Assembly: GCA_963784995.1 (NCBI GenBank)
Contig: CAWATZ010000011.1
Coordinates: 1-64,000 of the forward strand
Length of the DNA stretch: 64,000 nt
Direction of reading: 5' to 3'
From: CAWATZ01 sp963784995
GTDB taxonomy: Bacteria > Planctomycetota > Planctomycetia > Gemmatales > Gemmataceae
The notes beneath the pieces were generated by a model, which was not told where the DNA came from, searched no databases, and saw nothing but the letters and a program-made list of their open reading frames with translations. Shown here piece by piece: positions 1-9,242 of the stretch (the stretch's first letter is position 1; every line of letters begins with the position of its first letter). The position numbers were made by a program, and so were the translations under genes.

Positions 1-20
1 TCCCCGGAGGAGTCCCTACA

Positions 21-3000
21 ATGCCACGCTGGCTGCCGTTGCTTGTCCTGCCGCTGCTGCTTGCCCTACCTGCCCAGGGCCAATCCTTCAAGCTGGCTCC
101 CGGCGTCGCCGTCGAGGCCGAGGACTTCACCATCGAGTCCGGCTGGAAGGTCGTCGCCAACGGCAAGGGCAATTCCATGGTCGATTGCATCGGCTTCTCG
201 CACGTCTCCGGCGAGCGGCTGCTGTGCATCGACAGCAAGGACGAGACCGCCTCGGCCTTTCTGGACGTGGACCTGCCGGAGGCCGGCAAGTATCGCCTCT
301 GGGTCCGCTACGAATACCCGGCCTTCTGCGAGACGCGCTTCCGGGTCCAGATCGTCCAGGATGGCCGGAACAAGCTCGACGCCGTGATGGGCACTCGGAC
401 CAGCAAGCGCTACGGCCTGGGCGATCCCACCCCGAAAGCCCAGCATGATCCCGCCTGGGGTCCCGAGGGGCTGATGGAGGAACCCACGGACACGATGGAG
501 CTGAAGCAGGGCAAGGCCCGCATCTACCTCAAGGGCGAGGCCCAGGAGCAAACCCCCGGAGTCGCCGCGGGCCGGCACGTGGATTGCCTCTACCTGACCC
601 GCGATCTCGATGACGCCTGGATGAAGCACTACGGCGGCCGGACCAAGCTGTATCCGATCCTCGACGCTTTTCGCGACACCCGCGGGCCGCGCTACGAGGT
701 CCAGCTGACCAACGTGGGCGAAGGGAAGGCCAGCTTCAGCATCAGCCACGTTTACAACCGCGTCCCCTGGGGCGAATCCGAGGGCATCGTGGCCCGGGAC
801 GTCGCTCCGGGCACCAGCACCGGCTGGATCGGCCTGGCCAAACAGGACACGACGCACTTCGGCCTGACGCGCTTCACCAGCACCGGCCAGCCCTTCCGCG
901 TGGCCATCCGCCCCGTCGGCGGCAAGGTCGAGCGCGAGCTGACCGGCACCGGTGTGGTCCAGGTCTACGTCCCGCCTTACCCCGGCAAGGGCGACAGGCC
1001 CGTCACGCCCGAGGAAGAGATCGATGCCATCCTCGCGCATCTGAAGAAGCATCCCCCGGCCGGCAAGAAGCCGACCAAGCCGCTCTGCTATGGCGGCTGG
1101 ATGCCGCTGGGCATCGACAACAACTATGGCCGCGCGTACGCCCATCTCTACGCCGAACTGGGCTTTCGCTCGCTGCACCCGTCGCACACCGGGCCGGCCG
1201 TGATGAAGAACCTGCAGTTTGCGGGCATCGAGCCGACCCGCAGCTGGGCGGTCGCGTCCTATCGCAACTTCCCCACCAAGCAGAACATCGAGGCCGCCAA
1301 GACCAACGTCAAGCGCTACGGCATGGAGCGGCATCTGCTCTGGTTCGACTACGGCGACGAGATCGGCTTTCCGGAGTGGATCAAGCTGGTGATTGACGAG
1401 AACCTCGCCCGGGCCAAGGAGAAGGAGATCACCCTCCGGCCGGAGGAGCTGATCGGATTGATGTGGAGTGCGTGGCTGAAGGAGAAGCGGCCCAATTTCG
1501 CGCCGGCTGACTACTGGCTCGAAGCCTGGGGCCCGGTCAACGCCGGCAAGCTCCGGCCCGACAGCAGCAGCAGTGCGGCCGCGGCCAATCCCCGGCTGTA
1601 CGTCGATTCGCTGCTCTTTTACGAGGAGACCAGTATCTCCTTCGTCGGTGAGCGGGCCAAGGAGGTGCGCGAGGCCCTGGGTGCGGACGTGCTGTGCGGA
1701 GCTAATTATTCGTGCCACCCCTTCTATTACCCCAGCACCACCACGTACGTACGCTGGTTCCGCGGCGGCGCGGCGGACCTGGGCCGGCACAGCGAGTACT
1801 TCTGGCAGCTGGCCCAGCCGGGGCCAATGATCAACGGCTACATCGCGGAGCATTTCCGCTCGGGGATGCGTTACAACCCCCGAGCGGTGCTGCGTCAGTA
1901 CACCATGCCGCACTCGCCGGGCAACACCGACGCCAGCTTCCTGCGCAGTTGCTTCACACATCTGGCCCACGGAGCCCGGATGCTCGATTTCTTCGGCATC
2001 GGCCTGAACGAGTGCTTCACCGAGAACCATATCGACCATCGTGACAGGGAGCGGTTTCGCTCGCTGCGCGACGTGACCCACGCGATCGGTCTCGTCGAGG
2101 ACCTGCTGCCCGACTCCCACGTCGTTGACTCGCCGGTCGCCCTGCTGATCAGCGAATCGACGGAGCGCTGGGACTTTGCCGGCATCGCCCAGGACCGGGC
2201 CGGGCACAACCACTTCGGCCCTAACTTCCGCAAGACCCGGCTCAACAGCCACCTGGAGCGCCTGGGCCTGTGGCAGGCCCTCACCTTCCAGGGCGCCTCG
2301 CCGGACCTGCTGATCGAGGAAGACATCACTCCACAGGTCCTCAAGGGCTACAAGGTTCTGGTCGTGGTCGGCGACAGCCTGCCGCCGAAGCTGGTCCCGG
2401 TCCTGGAGGGCTGGGTCAAGCAGGGCGGCGTCCTGCTGGCGACCGCCAACGCCGGCCGCTATGACCCCTACCGCAAGCCCGCCCCGGCGTTTCAGCTGCT
2501 ATTCGGTCTGCAAACGCGCCGCACCGAGGAACGCGACGAGCTTCTTCCGGCCGCGCCAGGAACTGCCCTTCCTCAAACCGATCGACACCATCCAGGGACA
2601 GGACTGGAAGATGCCGCAACTGGGCACGTTCGAGCGCATCGGCATCAGCGACGACGTCGAGATTCTGGCCCGCTTCGCCGAGGATAGCTCGCCGGCCTTC
2701 GTGAGCCGTAAGCTGGGCAAGGGCCGGATCTTCTACGTCGCCGCCCTGCCCGGCGTGGCGTCGCTGTGGTCGGCCCTGCAGCCGCCGCTGGTCCCCGACC
2801 GCGGCCCGAACACGCATTCGGTCCCGACCGCGTTCGATCCGGGAGCGCGGGCCATCGTGCGGACCGTGCTGCAAGCCGCGGCGGTCGAGCCGACGCTGAC
2901 CACCGAGCCGGGCCTGATCGATGGCCGGGTGCTGAAGGCGCCGAAGGGGTTCGTGGTGCCGCTGGCGAACTACAACGCCAAGGTGGGTCAAAAGGTCGTG

Positions 3001-3144
3001 CTGCGGCTGCGGCTGGATTCTGACGTGAGCAAGGCCGTCAGCGCCTACCACGGCGCGCTGCCGATCGAGAAGGGCGAAGGGATGATCCAGGTGACGATCC
3101 CGGCCTTGGGGTATGGCGACGTGCTGAAACTGACCAACGAATAA
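21..3144 (+). CDS. Secreted glycoside-hydrolase-like protein, one frameshift
   Basis: A GGAGGAG ribosome site (6-12) precedes ATG 21. Residues 1-21 form a signal peptide (MPRWLPLLVLPLLLALPAQG). A beta-rich, galactose-binding-like segment (about residues 25-190) follows, then a large central region with barrel-like character, and a segment near 2360-2460 (GWVKQGGVLLATANAG) that resembles the GATase-like domain of GH42-type enzymes. The frame starting at 21 is open to 2687, but sensible sequence leaves it at about 2540 and continues in the next frame (FFRPRQELPFLKPIDTIQ) to the stop at 3144, about 1,040 residues in all. One extra base or a real frameshift explains this. A secreted polysaccharide-active enzyme is inferred; the exact family is not certain. 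The C-terminal block near 2925-3035 is echoed by remnants at 4028-4075 and 6747-6868. Confidence 0.6.
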
Positions 3145-3181
3145 TGGACGGTGAATCGCGCAGGCACGCTCTGCGAACGGA

Positions 3182-3961
3182 TCACCACCCAGCAGGGAGG
3201 ACAGGCTGGTCGAGCCTGGGTGCGAATTGTTGAAAGATCTCCATCTGCACCCGCGGCGACAAAACCGCACGGCTGGCGAGCTTGTGAATGCGTGCTGCGC
3301 GATCCGCCTCGGTCAGGCCGGGCCACCATAAATAAGTGTGGTAGAGGAAGTCCCCGGCCCTCACGATGAACCCATCCACTTCCGCTTTCTTCAGCCCGGA
3401 ATCCGCCGAGGGAATGCGGGCGGGATCGTCGTACCACCGGATCAAGCGCTGGCCGTGCTTTTCGGCTGCGGGAAGGTTCCCTTCTTGGAGACAAAGCGAC
3501 AGAAATTCGGATTCCACCTCCGCGGCCAGCAATGAGTCGTCCTTGCCGTGGCGGGCCACTTCTTCAAGAATGGTCCGTGCTTCCTTGATCAAGGCTTTGT
3601 CGTGCTGAATCCGACGGACAAGGAACAGCTGGGCTTTCCTCCAGGACGGCGTGCCCGGCAGGGCCGTGGCCGCTGCTTTGCGTGCCCAGCGAAGCGCGGC
3701 CTGTTCGTCGGGTTCGACCTTCAAGGGGCGATAGGTACACTCCACGAGATGGGCCAGGTCCATCATGACCTCGGCAGCCTGGGGATGGCCTGGGTAGTCC
3801 GTGAGCAAGCGCTTGTAGCCGTCCACGATGACGTCGCGGCCGACCTCCGTGAGGACCTGCCGCCGCCAGAAGTCCCATCGGCTCGGGAAGTCTGTGCCTT
3901 CTTTCGGCCCCGGAGCGGGTGCTGCCATGACCAGCAGAAGGAGAGCTGAAACGGGAACCAT
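3182..3961 (-). CDS. Exported TPR-like helical protein of unknown function
   Basis: Reads minus-strand from ATG 3961, chosen because it opens a signal-peptide-like stretch (MVPVSALLLLVMAAPAPG); an upstream in-frame ATG at 4000 would bury it. The 259-residue product is helical, with regularly spaced Ala/Leu pairs (for example residues 45-80 and 100-190) that look like degenerate tetratricopeptide repeats, and resembles planctomycete exported proteins that count pairs of helices without a catalytic motif. It converges with the upstream glycosidase-like gene, ending 37 bp after that gene's stop. No catalytic residues are recognisable, so no function is assigned. Confidence 0.55.
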   Translation of the reverse strand: MVPVSALLLLVMAAPAPGPKEGTDFPSRWDFWRRQVLTEVGRDVIVDGYKRLLTDYPGHPQAAEVMMDLAHLVECTYRPLKVEPDEQAALRWARKAAATALPGTPSWRKAQLFLVRRIQHDKALIKEARTILEEVARHGKDDSLLAAEVESEFLSLCLQEGNLPAAEKHGQRLIRWYDDPARIPSADSGLKKAEVDGFIVRAGDFLYHTYLWWPGLTEADRAARIHKLASRAVLSPRVQMEIFQQFAPRLDQPVLPAGW

Positions 3962-4027
3962 GTCTGTTGTCTCCTGCTCATGCCTGTTACTGTGGATCAT
4001 GCTACCACGAGGCCACTCCCAGAACCA

Positions 4028-4075
4028 GTGCAGGCAGGGCGACTGCTGAAGGCCCGAAGGGTTACGTCGTGCCGC
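4028..4075. repeat. 48-bp direct repeat, left copy, bounding the PIN cassette
   Basis: This 48-bp block is repeated at 6747-6794 with one difference (C at 4068, T at 6787). It resembles the 3' part of the glycosidase-like gene (about 2924-2966), where the same codons spell KAPKGFVVPL. It lies in the 317-bp gap between the exported TPR-like gene and the first cassette gene, in which I see nothing else except a short ATG-less stretch before 4279. Confidence 0.85.
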
Positions 4076-4278
4076 ACGTGGAACATGGTATCACCGAAAA
4101 AGGCTGCGGAGAAACGGGACCAACCAGTTGATTGGTAGCATGCGAGCGCGTTTGCCGATCATTCCATACTCCCCTTGGTCGCAACCGGGGGTTATTCGGG
4201 CTGGTAATCGGCTTGCCATCGAATAGCCGGAACCATTACGATGTTGCAAAAGGCCCCTGGACCTCCTGGTACTTCCTC

Positions 4279-5112
4279 ATGGCAAAGGCGATCCCCTCCC
4301 CGATCATCATTCGCGGCAAGGAAGCTTTCCTGCGCCAGTTGGTGTGCGAGGTTCGCTACCAGGATGGCTACCTCTACCTGGACCACTGCGGTCAGTTGCT
4401 CAAGCGACTCGTGGGCGAGAATCCAGAGTGGGTGGTTGCCCCAGAACCGACCGCTCAACGGACGAGCCTGGTCAACCTCCGGACAGGAGGCCAGTTGCAT
4501 TTCAATTCGGGTGCCGCTAGCCTTGCCCTTGACAAGACAGCGTCCGATGAAGCGATCGATGCCCAGGAAGTGAACGACTTCATCGACCTGATCGATCCGG
4601 CTCTGGGCCTGGTTTTTGATGAGCTGGAAGTGACCTCCTGCACACGAGTGGGCTGCCGGGCGCAGCACTACTTCTCCTTCGACTCCAGGGAGGAAGCGGG
4701 GAAATGGATCATGGACCTTGGCCTGTTCACTGTCCATCAGGGACTGTTCGAGGCATTCAAGGCGACCCTTGAGTCGATGGGGGGGGCAATGGTTTTGCAG
4801 GGAGAAGACTGCCATTATCGGGTTGCCATCAATGGGATTGAACGCTCGGCACAAATCCCTGTCGGCGAAGCAGTCCTCACTGTCCGTGCCAGCGCCGCGC
4901 CCCGCAATCAACGAAAAATCCTTCTGGAGTCCTTGAAGAAGAAACGACAGCGACAGATCAACTCGGCGTTCGCGGTCGTGGTGGACATTGACGCGTACCT
5001 GGATGAGCCCAGCGAGGCAAACGCGGCCGAATTCGTTCGTGAACACGCGGAACAGGATCTCAAGCGGTTTCGCGATGCGCTGCCCAGAGAGCAAGCGAGA
5101 AAGGCAAAGTGA
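4279..5112 (+). CDS. Unknown protein, first gene of the PIN-nuclease cassette
   Basis: Start taken at ATG 4279 (MAKAIPSPIIIRG); a longer frame reaches back to 4132 but its N-terminus looks like non-coding sequence. The 277-residue soluble protein has no signal peptide or membrane segment. It alternates strands and helices, has a highly charged Lys/Arg patch near residues 215-225 (ESLKKKRQRQ) and an acidic helical C-terminus. Its stop overlaps the next gene's start by 4 bp, so the two are translationally coupled. I do not recognise the family. Its position as first gene before a small partner and a PIN-like nuclease suggests a sensor, adaptor or antitoxin role, which is inference only. Confidence 0.65.
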   Translation: MAKAIPSPIIIRGKEAFLRQLVCEVRYQDGYLYLDHCGQLLKRLVGENPEWVVAPEPTAQRTSLVNLRTGGQLHFNSGAASLALDKTASDEAIDAQEVNDFIDLIDPALGLVFDELEVTSCTRVGCRAQHYFSFDSREEAGKWIMDLGLFTVHQGLFEAFKATLESMGGAMVLQGEDCHYRVAINGIERSAQIPVGEAVLTVRASAAPRNQRKILLESLKKKRQRQINSAFAVVVDIDAYLDEPSEANAAEFVREHAEQDLKRFRDALPREQARKAK

Positions 5113-5708
5113 CCATGACTTTCTCCGATACCACGGGGCCGATTCGTTTGATCCGCCCGCTGATCGCGGCGCCCGCGACAGACCTCACGATGCTGCCGCA
5201 GGGGATTGAAGCCACTACCGGAGCAACCGGTGAGGCGTTTGCCCTGGTCGCGTCTCAGCCCCGCCAACCTGCGTCCAGCAAGCAGCCTTCGAGACAGCCT
5301 CAAACGCTGCCTGAAATCCGCACCACCCTCCGGACCCACTGGAAAAAAGCCCAGACTGCGGCCAGGAACTTGCTGCAGGCAGCCCAGCAGGACGACCCGA
5401 TGGCGCGGTTCGGGGCAGCGGACGACCTGGAGCAGTCCCTTACTGAACTGTGGAATCTGCGCGATCACAGGGACATCAACTGGCAGGCGATTCTCAATCA
5501 TCTGCAAGGAGCGATGAGGCAGTTCTTCGCCTCCCACGCCGTCGAATTCCTCCAGGTCGAACAGTGCCGTCGCATCGCCGAGGTGGTGGAACGCTACCTC
5601 GGTCCCGCGACGAAAACCTCTGACGACCTCGCGGAAGTGGTCCGGCTGATCGAGGAGGCCGGTGCAGATCCCTACCATGCGATCTCGGGCGATCCGGCCA
5701 ATACTTGA
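5109..5708 (+). CDS. Unknown protein, second gene of the PIN-nuclease cassette
   Basis: GTG at 5109 overlaps the previous TGA (GTGA); ATG 5115 is an alternative start two codons in. The 199-residue product has a Gln/Pro-rich, probably disordered segment at residues 50-70, followed by amphipathic helices (about 72-185) rich in Gln, Glu and Leu, which suggests a helical binding partner rather than an enzyme. It ends in a 4-bp overlap (TTGA) with the downstream PIN-like gene. Not recognised as a known family. Tight coupling on both sides argues that its product works in a complex with its neighbours. Confidence 0.65.
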   Translation: MTMTFSDTTGPIRLIRPLIAAPATDLTMLPQGIEATTGATGEAFALVASQPRQPASSKQPSRQPQTLPEIRTTLRTHWKKAQTAARNLLQAAQQDDPMARFGAADDLEQSLTELWNLRDHRDINWQAILNHLQGAMRQFFASHAVEFLQVEQCRRIAEVVERYLGPATKTSDDLAEVVRLIEEAGADPYHAISGDPANT

Positions 5709-6658
5709 AGTTTGTTGGTGAGGATCCTCTTGTGGACGAGGCGAAGCTCGGGCCCCTCTTTCTGGATACCTCCATCCAGATCGCGAGACTGGTTCACGGT
5801 CCTCAGACCAAGGACCGCATCAAGGCCCGAATCGCCCAGCACCAGCAGACGGAGACGAGTTTGGTGGCCCGGCAGGAGTTCAAGCGCCGCCTGTTGACCG
5901 AGGCGGAATACCTGCTCCGACTCCTCAAGCGGTATGGGTCTTATGACGAAGTGCAGCAGCATCTGATCCGGCTGCCCGGTTCCTGGCCGGGTCACGTTCG
6001 CAAGCGAAACATCTGTTTACAGACACTGGCCCAGGTACACGAGGCGTCCGCAGAGGAACGGACTGACCGTCTCCGACTCTACCTTCACAGCCTGCTGGTC
6101 GCCGGCTTGAAGCGGCACGACCAGTCGGTCGATCACCTCCGAAGAGATTCTGGGTGCGGCTGTGCTTCCATTGACGTAATTCAGCAACCGTCGGGAAAGT
6201 ATCAGCTGGGTCCAAAGCACTGCAGTCGTCTCAACCCCGGTGTTTGTGGCATCGTTTCGTTCCTGGAGAGTCGGGCCGACATCCGGAATAAGATCCTGCA
6301 AAAGCTCAAGTCGCTGCCGGCGGACAAGAAGACAAAGGAACTGCAGGCAGTCGAGGCGTTCCTCGAACTGCCTGGGAAGAAGATGGAGAAGGTTGCCGAT
6401 GAAGATCCTTGCCTGAAGGTGGGCGACCTCCTGATTGCTCTTGAATCTGCAGGAACTCCCTTCTTCTATACTCTCAACAGTGCCGAATCCCAGCATCTCT
6501 GTCGGGCCCTGGATCAGACGCTCATCGTGCGCCCTGTCGATCCGCTCAAGGACGATGTTGAGTGTGACCTGTCTGCTCCCCAGTGGCCGGAATTCGGCAA
6601 GATGGCATCGCCGAGCAAGACTCACCTATCGGAAGAAGGCCAAGCGGAAGAAGGCTGA
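5705..6658 (+). CDS. PIN-like nuclease-domain protein, third gene of the cassette
   Basis: TTG 5705 overlaps the upstream stop by 4 bp and is the only start that keeps the coupling. The 317-residue protein has the order of acidic positions expected of a PIN fold: FLDTS (Asp21) after the first strand, an acidic residue in RQEFKRRLL (Glu58), and GDLLIALES (Asp241) followed by a strand and TLNSAESQHL, which matches the usual PIN ending. A roughly 150-residue insertion separates Glu58 and Asp241, far longer than in VapC toxins (about 130 residues in total). Known PIN proteins cut RNA; here an RNase effector held in check by the two upstream genes is inferred. The C-terminus is Lys/Glu rich and probably disordered. 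Confidence 0.6.
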   Translation: MKFVGEDPLVDEAKLGPLFLDTSIQIARLVHGPQTKDRIKARIAQHQQTETSLVARQEFKRRLLTEAEYLLRLLKRYGSYDEVQQHLIRLPGSWPGHVRKRNICLQTLAQVHEASAEERTDRLRLYLHSLLVAGLKRHDQSVDHLRRDSGCGCASIDVIQQPSGKYQLGPKHCSRLNPGVCGIVSFLESRADIRNKILQKLKSLPADKKTKELQAVEAFLELPGKKMEKVADEDPCLKVGDLLIALESAGTPFFYTLNSAESQHLCRALDQTLIVRPVDPLKDDVECDLSAPQWPEFGKMASPSKTHLSEEGQAEEG

Positions 6659-6746
6659 CCTTCATGCTGGATCTACTCATCCCTCACATCCTTGTCGGGT
6701 GCTGTTTGCTGTACGCAGCGAACTCTGGCGAGCCGAAGACTGCCAA

Positions 6747-6868
6747 GTGCAGGCAGGGCGACTGCTGAAGGCCCGAAGGGTTACGTTGTGCCGCTGGCGA
6801 ACTACAATGCCAGGGTGGGCCAGAAGGTCGGGCTGCGGCTGCGGCTGAATGGCGACGTCACGTGCTGA
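6747..6868 (+). pseudogene. 3' remnant of a glycosidase-like paralogue, with right 48-bp repeat
   Basis: Bases 6747-6794 repeat 4028-4075. From 6770 one frame reads GPKGYVVPLANYNARVGQ and on to a TGA at 6866, closely matching the C-terminal part of the protein encoded at 21-3144 (APKGFVVPLANYNAKVGQ). It has no start and no upstream domain, so it is a tail of a lost or rearranged paralogue. The cassette 4279-6658 appears to have been placed inside or beside such a tail, leaving the first 48 bp duplicated on its other side. Confidence 0.75.
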
Positions 6869-6895
6869 ATCTCTGTTTCGGCCAGGAGTGATTCG

Positions 6896-7090
6896 GTGAA
6901 GGCTTACCTCATTACGACTGGAACGATCTTTGGCCTGATTGCACTGGCTCATTTCCTGCGAACCATCGCGGAATGGCAGCGCCTTGCTGCTGAGCCCTGG
7001 TTCTACCTCCAGGGTCCTGGTCTCGGCGTCGTAGCGGCGGCACTTTGCTTTTGGGCATGGCGTCTGCTTTGGGTCTCGGCGCGCTCGTGA
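6896..7090 (+). CDS. Small two-helix membrane protein
   Basis: GTG 6896 has an AGGAG site at 6884-6888, seven bases upstream, which supports translation. The 64-residue product has two hydrophobic stretches: residues 4-22 (YLITTGTIFGLIALAHFL) and about 41-58 (GLGVVAAALCFWAWRLLW), joined by a short loop. No enzymatic motif. It resembles the small inner-membrane proteins common in planctomycete genomes. Function unknown. Confidence 0.6.
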   Translation: MKAYLITTGTIFGLIALAHFLRTIAEWQRLAAEPWFYLQGPGLGVVAAALCFWAWRLLWVSARS

Positions 7091-7127
7091 CACAACTGAG
7101 GCCGAAGGACTGCATGACTCTTGCAGG

Positions 7128-8004
7128 CTAAACTGGTCCCGAATCTGGGACGAAGTCTGCCACGGACAGCCCCTCGGCCGCCCACCGAGCAGGGGCCAGG
7201 ATGCGCTCAAAGGGCAGATGTCCCCGCGCCCGCAGCCTTTCGGCCAACTCGCTCGCATACCGGTGCGCGAATGCCTCTCGCTCACTCAGTGGCCGGGCCC
7301 AGTAAGCCTCCCGAAGCCGCCACCAGTCGCCTCCCTCGCGTGCCGGGAACCTGAACCTTCTCGTGCCAGTCCACCCAGTGGCCGAGCTCGTGGAGGACCG
7401 TGCGATACAGCTGCACCCGCCGCACTCCGGCCAGCTCGAAATGGAGGACGTGGTGCCGGCCATCAGACTCGACCCGGTCCGCTTCTTGCAGCAGCCGGGC
7501 CAGCTCTTGCTGTTCGGCCAACCCAAGGCGCGTCGGCAATTTCAATGTCAGCGGAATCGGACAGGCTTCCGCAATGATCGCGGGCCCGTCAATGGGGCCG
7601 ACTTCGACGGCATAGCCGAGACGGCCCCAGACGGGCGAGAGGATCTGTTCTTTGCGTTTCGGCTGACGCAGCAGCACTCCCTCGATCCCGGCCACGTGCT
7701 CGGCGGGAGCGGCGCCGAGCAGCTTCACCAGGTCTTCCACCGTGCAGGCGTAGGTGCAATCCGGCCGGGTGGCCTCGACCACGAATGGCAGGTTGCGGCC
7801 GTGAACGGGTCGAGTGACGACGCGATAGCGCGACAGCCGTTCCCAGAACGTCCGGCTGTCCCGCCAGGTGTCCGGAATCACCATGCGGTTGTCCTGGCCG
7901 TGGCCCTGTTTGGCCGTGCCGATGTTGCGGTTTCGCCTTGTGGGATTCCAGCCGGGCCTTTGCATCGCCTCACCCTCTCTGATCGACCGGCTTTCCGGGT
8001 TCAC
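7128..8004 (-). CDS. HELGH metallopeptidase-like protein, frameshifted
   Basis: Starts at GTG 8004, whose GTGA overlaps the stop of the upstream gene; a later ATG lies at 7965. The first frame carries a zinc-binding HELGHWVDW motif near residue 215, preceded by a strand-rich domain. At about 7345 homology-like sequence moves to another frame and continues as FPAREGGDWWRLREAYWARP to the stop at 7128, so the whole product is about 290 residues. The continuation contains a helix with a HRYASELAE segment that could supply a further zinc ligand. Peptidase activity is inferred from HExxH only. The single-base shift may be a sequencing error. Confidence 0.5.
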
Positions 8005-8279
8005 TTACCCAGCTCTTCAAGAATCTTGAGGGCCACGTCCAGGCCTGCCTCTTTCGCTGCCCGCTTCGTTTCGTCCCTGCTCGGCTTGCGCGAACGGAAG
8101 GCGATCCAGCAGATGACCACGCCACCCAGTATCATGGCTGGGCCAATGAGATAAACCTGCCAGCCGAAGTCGAGCTTGAAGGGCCCGCCGAGCAGGGTGA
8201 GCGACATCGTGGTCACCCAAATGCCCAGGGCAATGAGGAGCGGTCCGAGCACAAGACATTTCAGTCGTTGGGCCTCCAT
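8001..8279 (-). CDS. Small two-helix membrane protein, coupled to metallopeptidase-like gene
   Basis: ATG 8279 is chosen because GGAGGG lies seven bases upstream on the minus strand. The 92-residue protein has two transmembrane helices (about residues 8-28 and 39-60) and a charged cytosolic tail ending in a helix (DVALKILEELGK). Its stop overlaps the GTG of the metallopeptidase-like gene by 4 bp, so the two are co-translated; a membrane partner or substrate-recruiting role is possible but unproven. No family recognised. Confidence 0.6.
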   Translation of the reverse strand: MEAQRLKCLVLGPLLIALGIWVTTMSLTLLGGPFKLDFGWQVYLIGPAMILGGVVICWIAFRSRKPSRDETKRAAKEAGLDVALKILEELGK

Positions 8280-8314
8280 GTCGTTACCCTCCACCGAGCG
8301 GACAGCATCGCGGA

Positions 8315-9031
8315 TTAACTGAGATAGGCCGCCGCCGTGGCGCGAGCGTAGGTCTGTTCGAGATCGACGAGGACCTCTTCCTTGACTGACAAGGGCAACC
8401 GCAGTTGCGGCAGCGGCGTTCCCACCGTCAAGGGGCGGCGCCAAATGGCCAGAAAGCGGCCGCCGTTCGGGGCCGGCTCCCCTACACGATAACTGATCGC
8501 GAACGGAGCGGGACAGGCCGGTTGGTCGAGGTTCAGCTCCTCGGCAATCCGATCAGCAAAGGAGAACCGCAGCGGTCGGCGGTGAACGTCCACGAGCAGC
8601 AGATTGACCCCCTTCAGGAGATAACCGACGTACCCGCCGGCATAGGCAGCACAGGCCGAAGGTCGATCCTTGTTTCTCGGCGATACCAGCTCAAGGGCCG
8701 CGATGAGCTGGCCCTGGCGCTCGACGAACAACGCCTTGTCGGGCGCGAGCGTGGCGACAGCGATTTCCACGTCGGGCTCCTCGGAAGAATCAGCCGGGGC
8801 GGCCGGCGACTCGGTGCTTTGCGTCTGGGGGCCGTTTCCTCGCGGCCAATCGCGCACGCCAACGTCCGGCCGCTTCTCCGTCGGAGCCCCGATAGCGAAC
8901 GTCGGCGTTGTTCCGATGTAGGCGCGATACCCAGCGGGCAAGCGCGGCTTGATCCAGTAGAGCAACTCCACGATCCAGACTTGATGGACGCCATCCCAGC
9001 CGGAGATCGCAGTCCAATCGTGCAGTGGCAT
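8315..9031 (-). CDS. DUF4058 family protein
   Basis: ATG 9031 begins MPLHDW, a start typical of DUF4058 proteins common in planctomycetes and cyanobacteria. The 238-residue product has the expected features: an early tryptophan-rich segment (WIVELLYWIKPRLP), a middle part on values and preferences (VERQGQLIAALELVSPRNK, where the E-x-V-S-P-x-N-K stretch recalls a PD-(D/E)XK-type core), and a late segment on arginine-rich strands. The biological role of the family is unknown; a nuclease-like fold has been suggested by its motif pattern but is not shown here. Read alone on the minus strand, divergent from the WD40 kinase. Confidence 0.6.
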   Translation of the reverse strand: MPLHDWTAISGWDGVHQVWIVELLYWIKPRLPAGYRAYIGTTPTFAIGAPTEKRPDVGVRDWPRGNGPQTQSTESPAAPADSSEEPDVEIAVATLAPDKALFVERQGQLIAALELVSPRNKDRPSACAAYAGGYVGYLLKGVNLLLVDVHRRPLRFSFADRIAEELNLDQPACPAPFAISYRVGEPAPNGGRFLAIWRRPLTVGTPLPQLRLPLSVKEEVLVDLEQTYARATAAAYLS

Positions 9032-9242
9032 AGGTCCCTTCCTTCCAGATGACAGAATGGTACGCGACGCCGACCCGTCGCAGCGGTCCCTTCGCCCTTG
9101 TTTCCCCGCTCCCAGTATAGCCAACCGGACGGTCCACGGAGAAGCGAACTGGATAGGTAGTTGCAAGAAGGGTCGGGTCTGCTTATACTTGCGGGCTGGA
9201 ACGCTTCTGCCGATCGACCCACTCTGCCAAGGAGAGCCGCCC

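Noticed and set aside
66..2252. 728-residue minus-strand open frame over the glycosidase-like gene
   Set aside because: Complement of a real gene in GC-rich DNA; low-complexity Gly/Ala/Arg-rich translation, no start site or domains, while the plus strand has a signal peptide and coherent domains.
21..3144. Two separate genes instead of one frameshifted gene
   Set aside because: The second frame starts in mid-domain, has no ribosome site and continues the sequence smoothly from the first.
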